Source: Chloroflexota bacterium | GTDB lineage: Bacteria; Chloroflexota; Anaerolineae; JAAYEA01 | Reading direction: 5' to 3' | Assembly (NCBI GenBank): GCA_019873665.1 | Contig: JAIOAV010000037.1 | Location: 1-34,597 of the forward strand | Length of the DNA: 34,597 bases | In this document: positions 33,884-34,597 of the stretch, piece after piece | Position numbering within the stretch: position 1 is the first letter of the stretch | How the letters are laid out: every line of letters begins with the position of its first letter | Notes under the pieces: model-generated | What the model was told of the DNA's origin: nothing | Database searches by the model: none | Seen by the model: only the letters and a program-made list of their open reading frames with translations | Program-made: the position numbers and the translations under genes

Positions 33884-34597
33884 CTACTTGTGCAAGAAGA
33901 GCTCGATCACCGGCACGAGTACATCAGGCTTTTGCACCGGCAGCTGCAGAAGCAGCGTGTTCTCCTCCGGCCCGGGCGCGGTGGAGAGCACCCCGCCGCT
34001 GGCCCGCATCGCCACCTCGGAGGCATCGTTCAGCAACTGGGCGTATGCCACCTTGTCCGCCAGACCCTCCAGGTAAAGATGCTTGAACGGCCAGCTAAAG
34101 ATGTGCAGGTAGAGCCGATCGCCGGCGGCGTTCATGGTGTACCGGCAGTCGGGCGGCGGCGTAAAGGGCGCCGGCCCGCAGCCGTAGATGGCGCGGCTGT
34201 GCAGGCGCATCCACTCGCCGATGGCGCGCAACGTCGCCACGGCGCGCGGCTCAAACTCGCCGCGAGCCGTCGGCCCGACGTTCAACAGCATGTTGCCATC
34301 CTTGGAGACGGCGTCAATCAGCATCCGCACCAGAAGGTCTGGCGATTTCCAATCCAGATTGTCCCGGTCATAGCCCCAGCTGCCGTTGAGGGTCTGGCAC
34401 GCTTCCCATGTGACGGGCGCGCCGTCCACTTGCACCCGGTGGCGCGGCTGGTATTGCTCCGGCGTAGTGAAATCGCCCGGCAGGTCGAGCCGGTTATTGA
34501 TCAGGATGTCGGGCATCAGCTCGCGGATCATCGCCATCAGCTTTTCCGACTGCCAGTCCTCGCGGCCTTTGCCCGGCATCCCCTTGTACGTCCGCCC
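33884..34597 (-). CDS. GH29 alpha-L-fucosidase, N-terminal part beyond the window
   Basis: The C-terminal 237 residues of a glycoside hydrolase family 29 enzyme; the frame is open to the window edge (it begins GRTYKGMPGKGRED before any sure start). Seen: LINNRLDLPGDF, a TWEACQTLNGSWGYD segment typical of the family, and KDGNMLLNVGPTARGEF followed by the EWMRLHSRAIYGC end of the barrel, then a short beta-sandwich tail. The enzyme removes L-fucose from glycans. The catalytic nucleophile lies upstream of the visible part, so activity cannot be judged. It is followed 31 bases on by the flavoprotein on the same strand. Confidence 0.9.
   Translation of the reverse strand, partial: GRTYKGMPGKGREDWQSEKLMAMIRELMPDILINNRLDLPGDFTTPEQYQPRHRVQVDGAPVTWEACQTLNGSWGYDRDNLDWKSPDLLVRMLIDAVSKDGNMLLNVGPTARGEFEPRAVATLRAIGEWMRLHSRAIYGCGPAPFTPPPDCRYTMNAAGDRLYLHIFSWPFKHLYLEGLADKVAYAQLLNDASEVAMRASGGVLSTAPGPEENTLLLQLPVQKPDVLVPVIELFLHK

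Noticed and set aside
1-34597. Prophage, insertion sequence, CRISPR, tRNA or rRNA
   Set aside because: I found no transposase, integrase, phage structural gene, regularly spaced repeat or RNA-gene pattern by reading; a tRNA or Rfam scan would be needed to exclude small RNAs.

Overview
The window looks like a chromosomal segment of a moderately GC-rich, Gram-positive-like or monoderm bacterium, most consistent with Chloroflexota (Anaerolineae-like). This is inferred from gene content, not from a marker gene: a small-GTPase/V4R pair, a multi-GAF histidine kinase, a DegP-type lipoprotein with TPTP/VVIVVTATP linker repeats, and HspR and CIRCE heat-shock control side by side. I see no rRNA, tRNA, CRISPR array, insertion sequence or prophage.

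Layout. (1) 1-2527, + strand: the end of an MglA/Arf-like GTPase, a V4R-domain protein and a hexapeptide-repeat protein. (2) 2586-8468, + strand: a signalling operon behind a good sigma-70-type promoter, with a response regulator carrying a degenerate GGDEF domain, a 1203-residue GAF4-PAS histidine kinase, a stand-alone receiver and an alpha/beta hydrolase. (3) 8570-18984, - strand: a proteostasis cluster, transcribed in the order dnaJ (type II), degP-like lipoprotein protease, hspR, an archaeo-eukaryotic release-factor-like protein, clpB, clpC, N-acetylmuramoyl-L-alanine amidase and a YqeK-type HD phosphohydrolase. (4) 18985-19402: a divergent heat-shock control region with a consensus dnaJ promoter, a HAIR-like HspR operator and an hsp20 promoter. 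(5) 19403-22118: hsp20 (+), then convergent groES-groEL (-) with a perfect CIRCE and a second, degenerate CIRCE-like repeat. (6) 22135-28718, - strand: a compact catabolic cluster (CoA-transferase, enoyl-CoA hydratase, HIT protein, GH123/DUF4091 protein, EamA transporter, URO-D-family protein). (7) 28907-33247, + strand: an enolase-superfamily enzyme, a cupin, a GNAT acetyltransferase and a two-subunit [NiFe] hydrogenase whose large subunit ends exactly at the last metal-ligand motif. (8) 33295-34597, - strand: an iron-sulfur flavoprotein and the C-terminal part of a GH29 alpha-L-fucosidase cut by the window edge.

How the parts fit. The centre of the window is a stress-response island in which two repressor systems appear to divide the chaperones: HspR (encoded here) probably acts at the dnaJ-hsp20 divergent region, and HrcA (not in the window) at groESL. 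Most unusual are the release-factor-like gene lying inside the HspR/Clp operon, which suggests a link between ribosome rescue or translation quality control and disaggregation/proteolysis, and the hydrogenase that appears to bypass C-terminal proteolytic maturation and shares an operon with sugar-acid-type enzymes.
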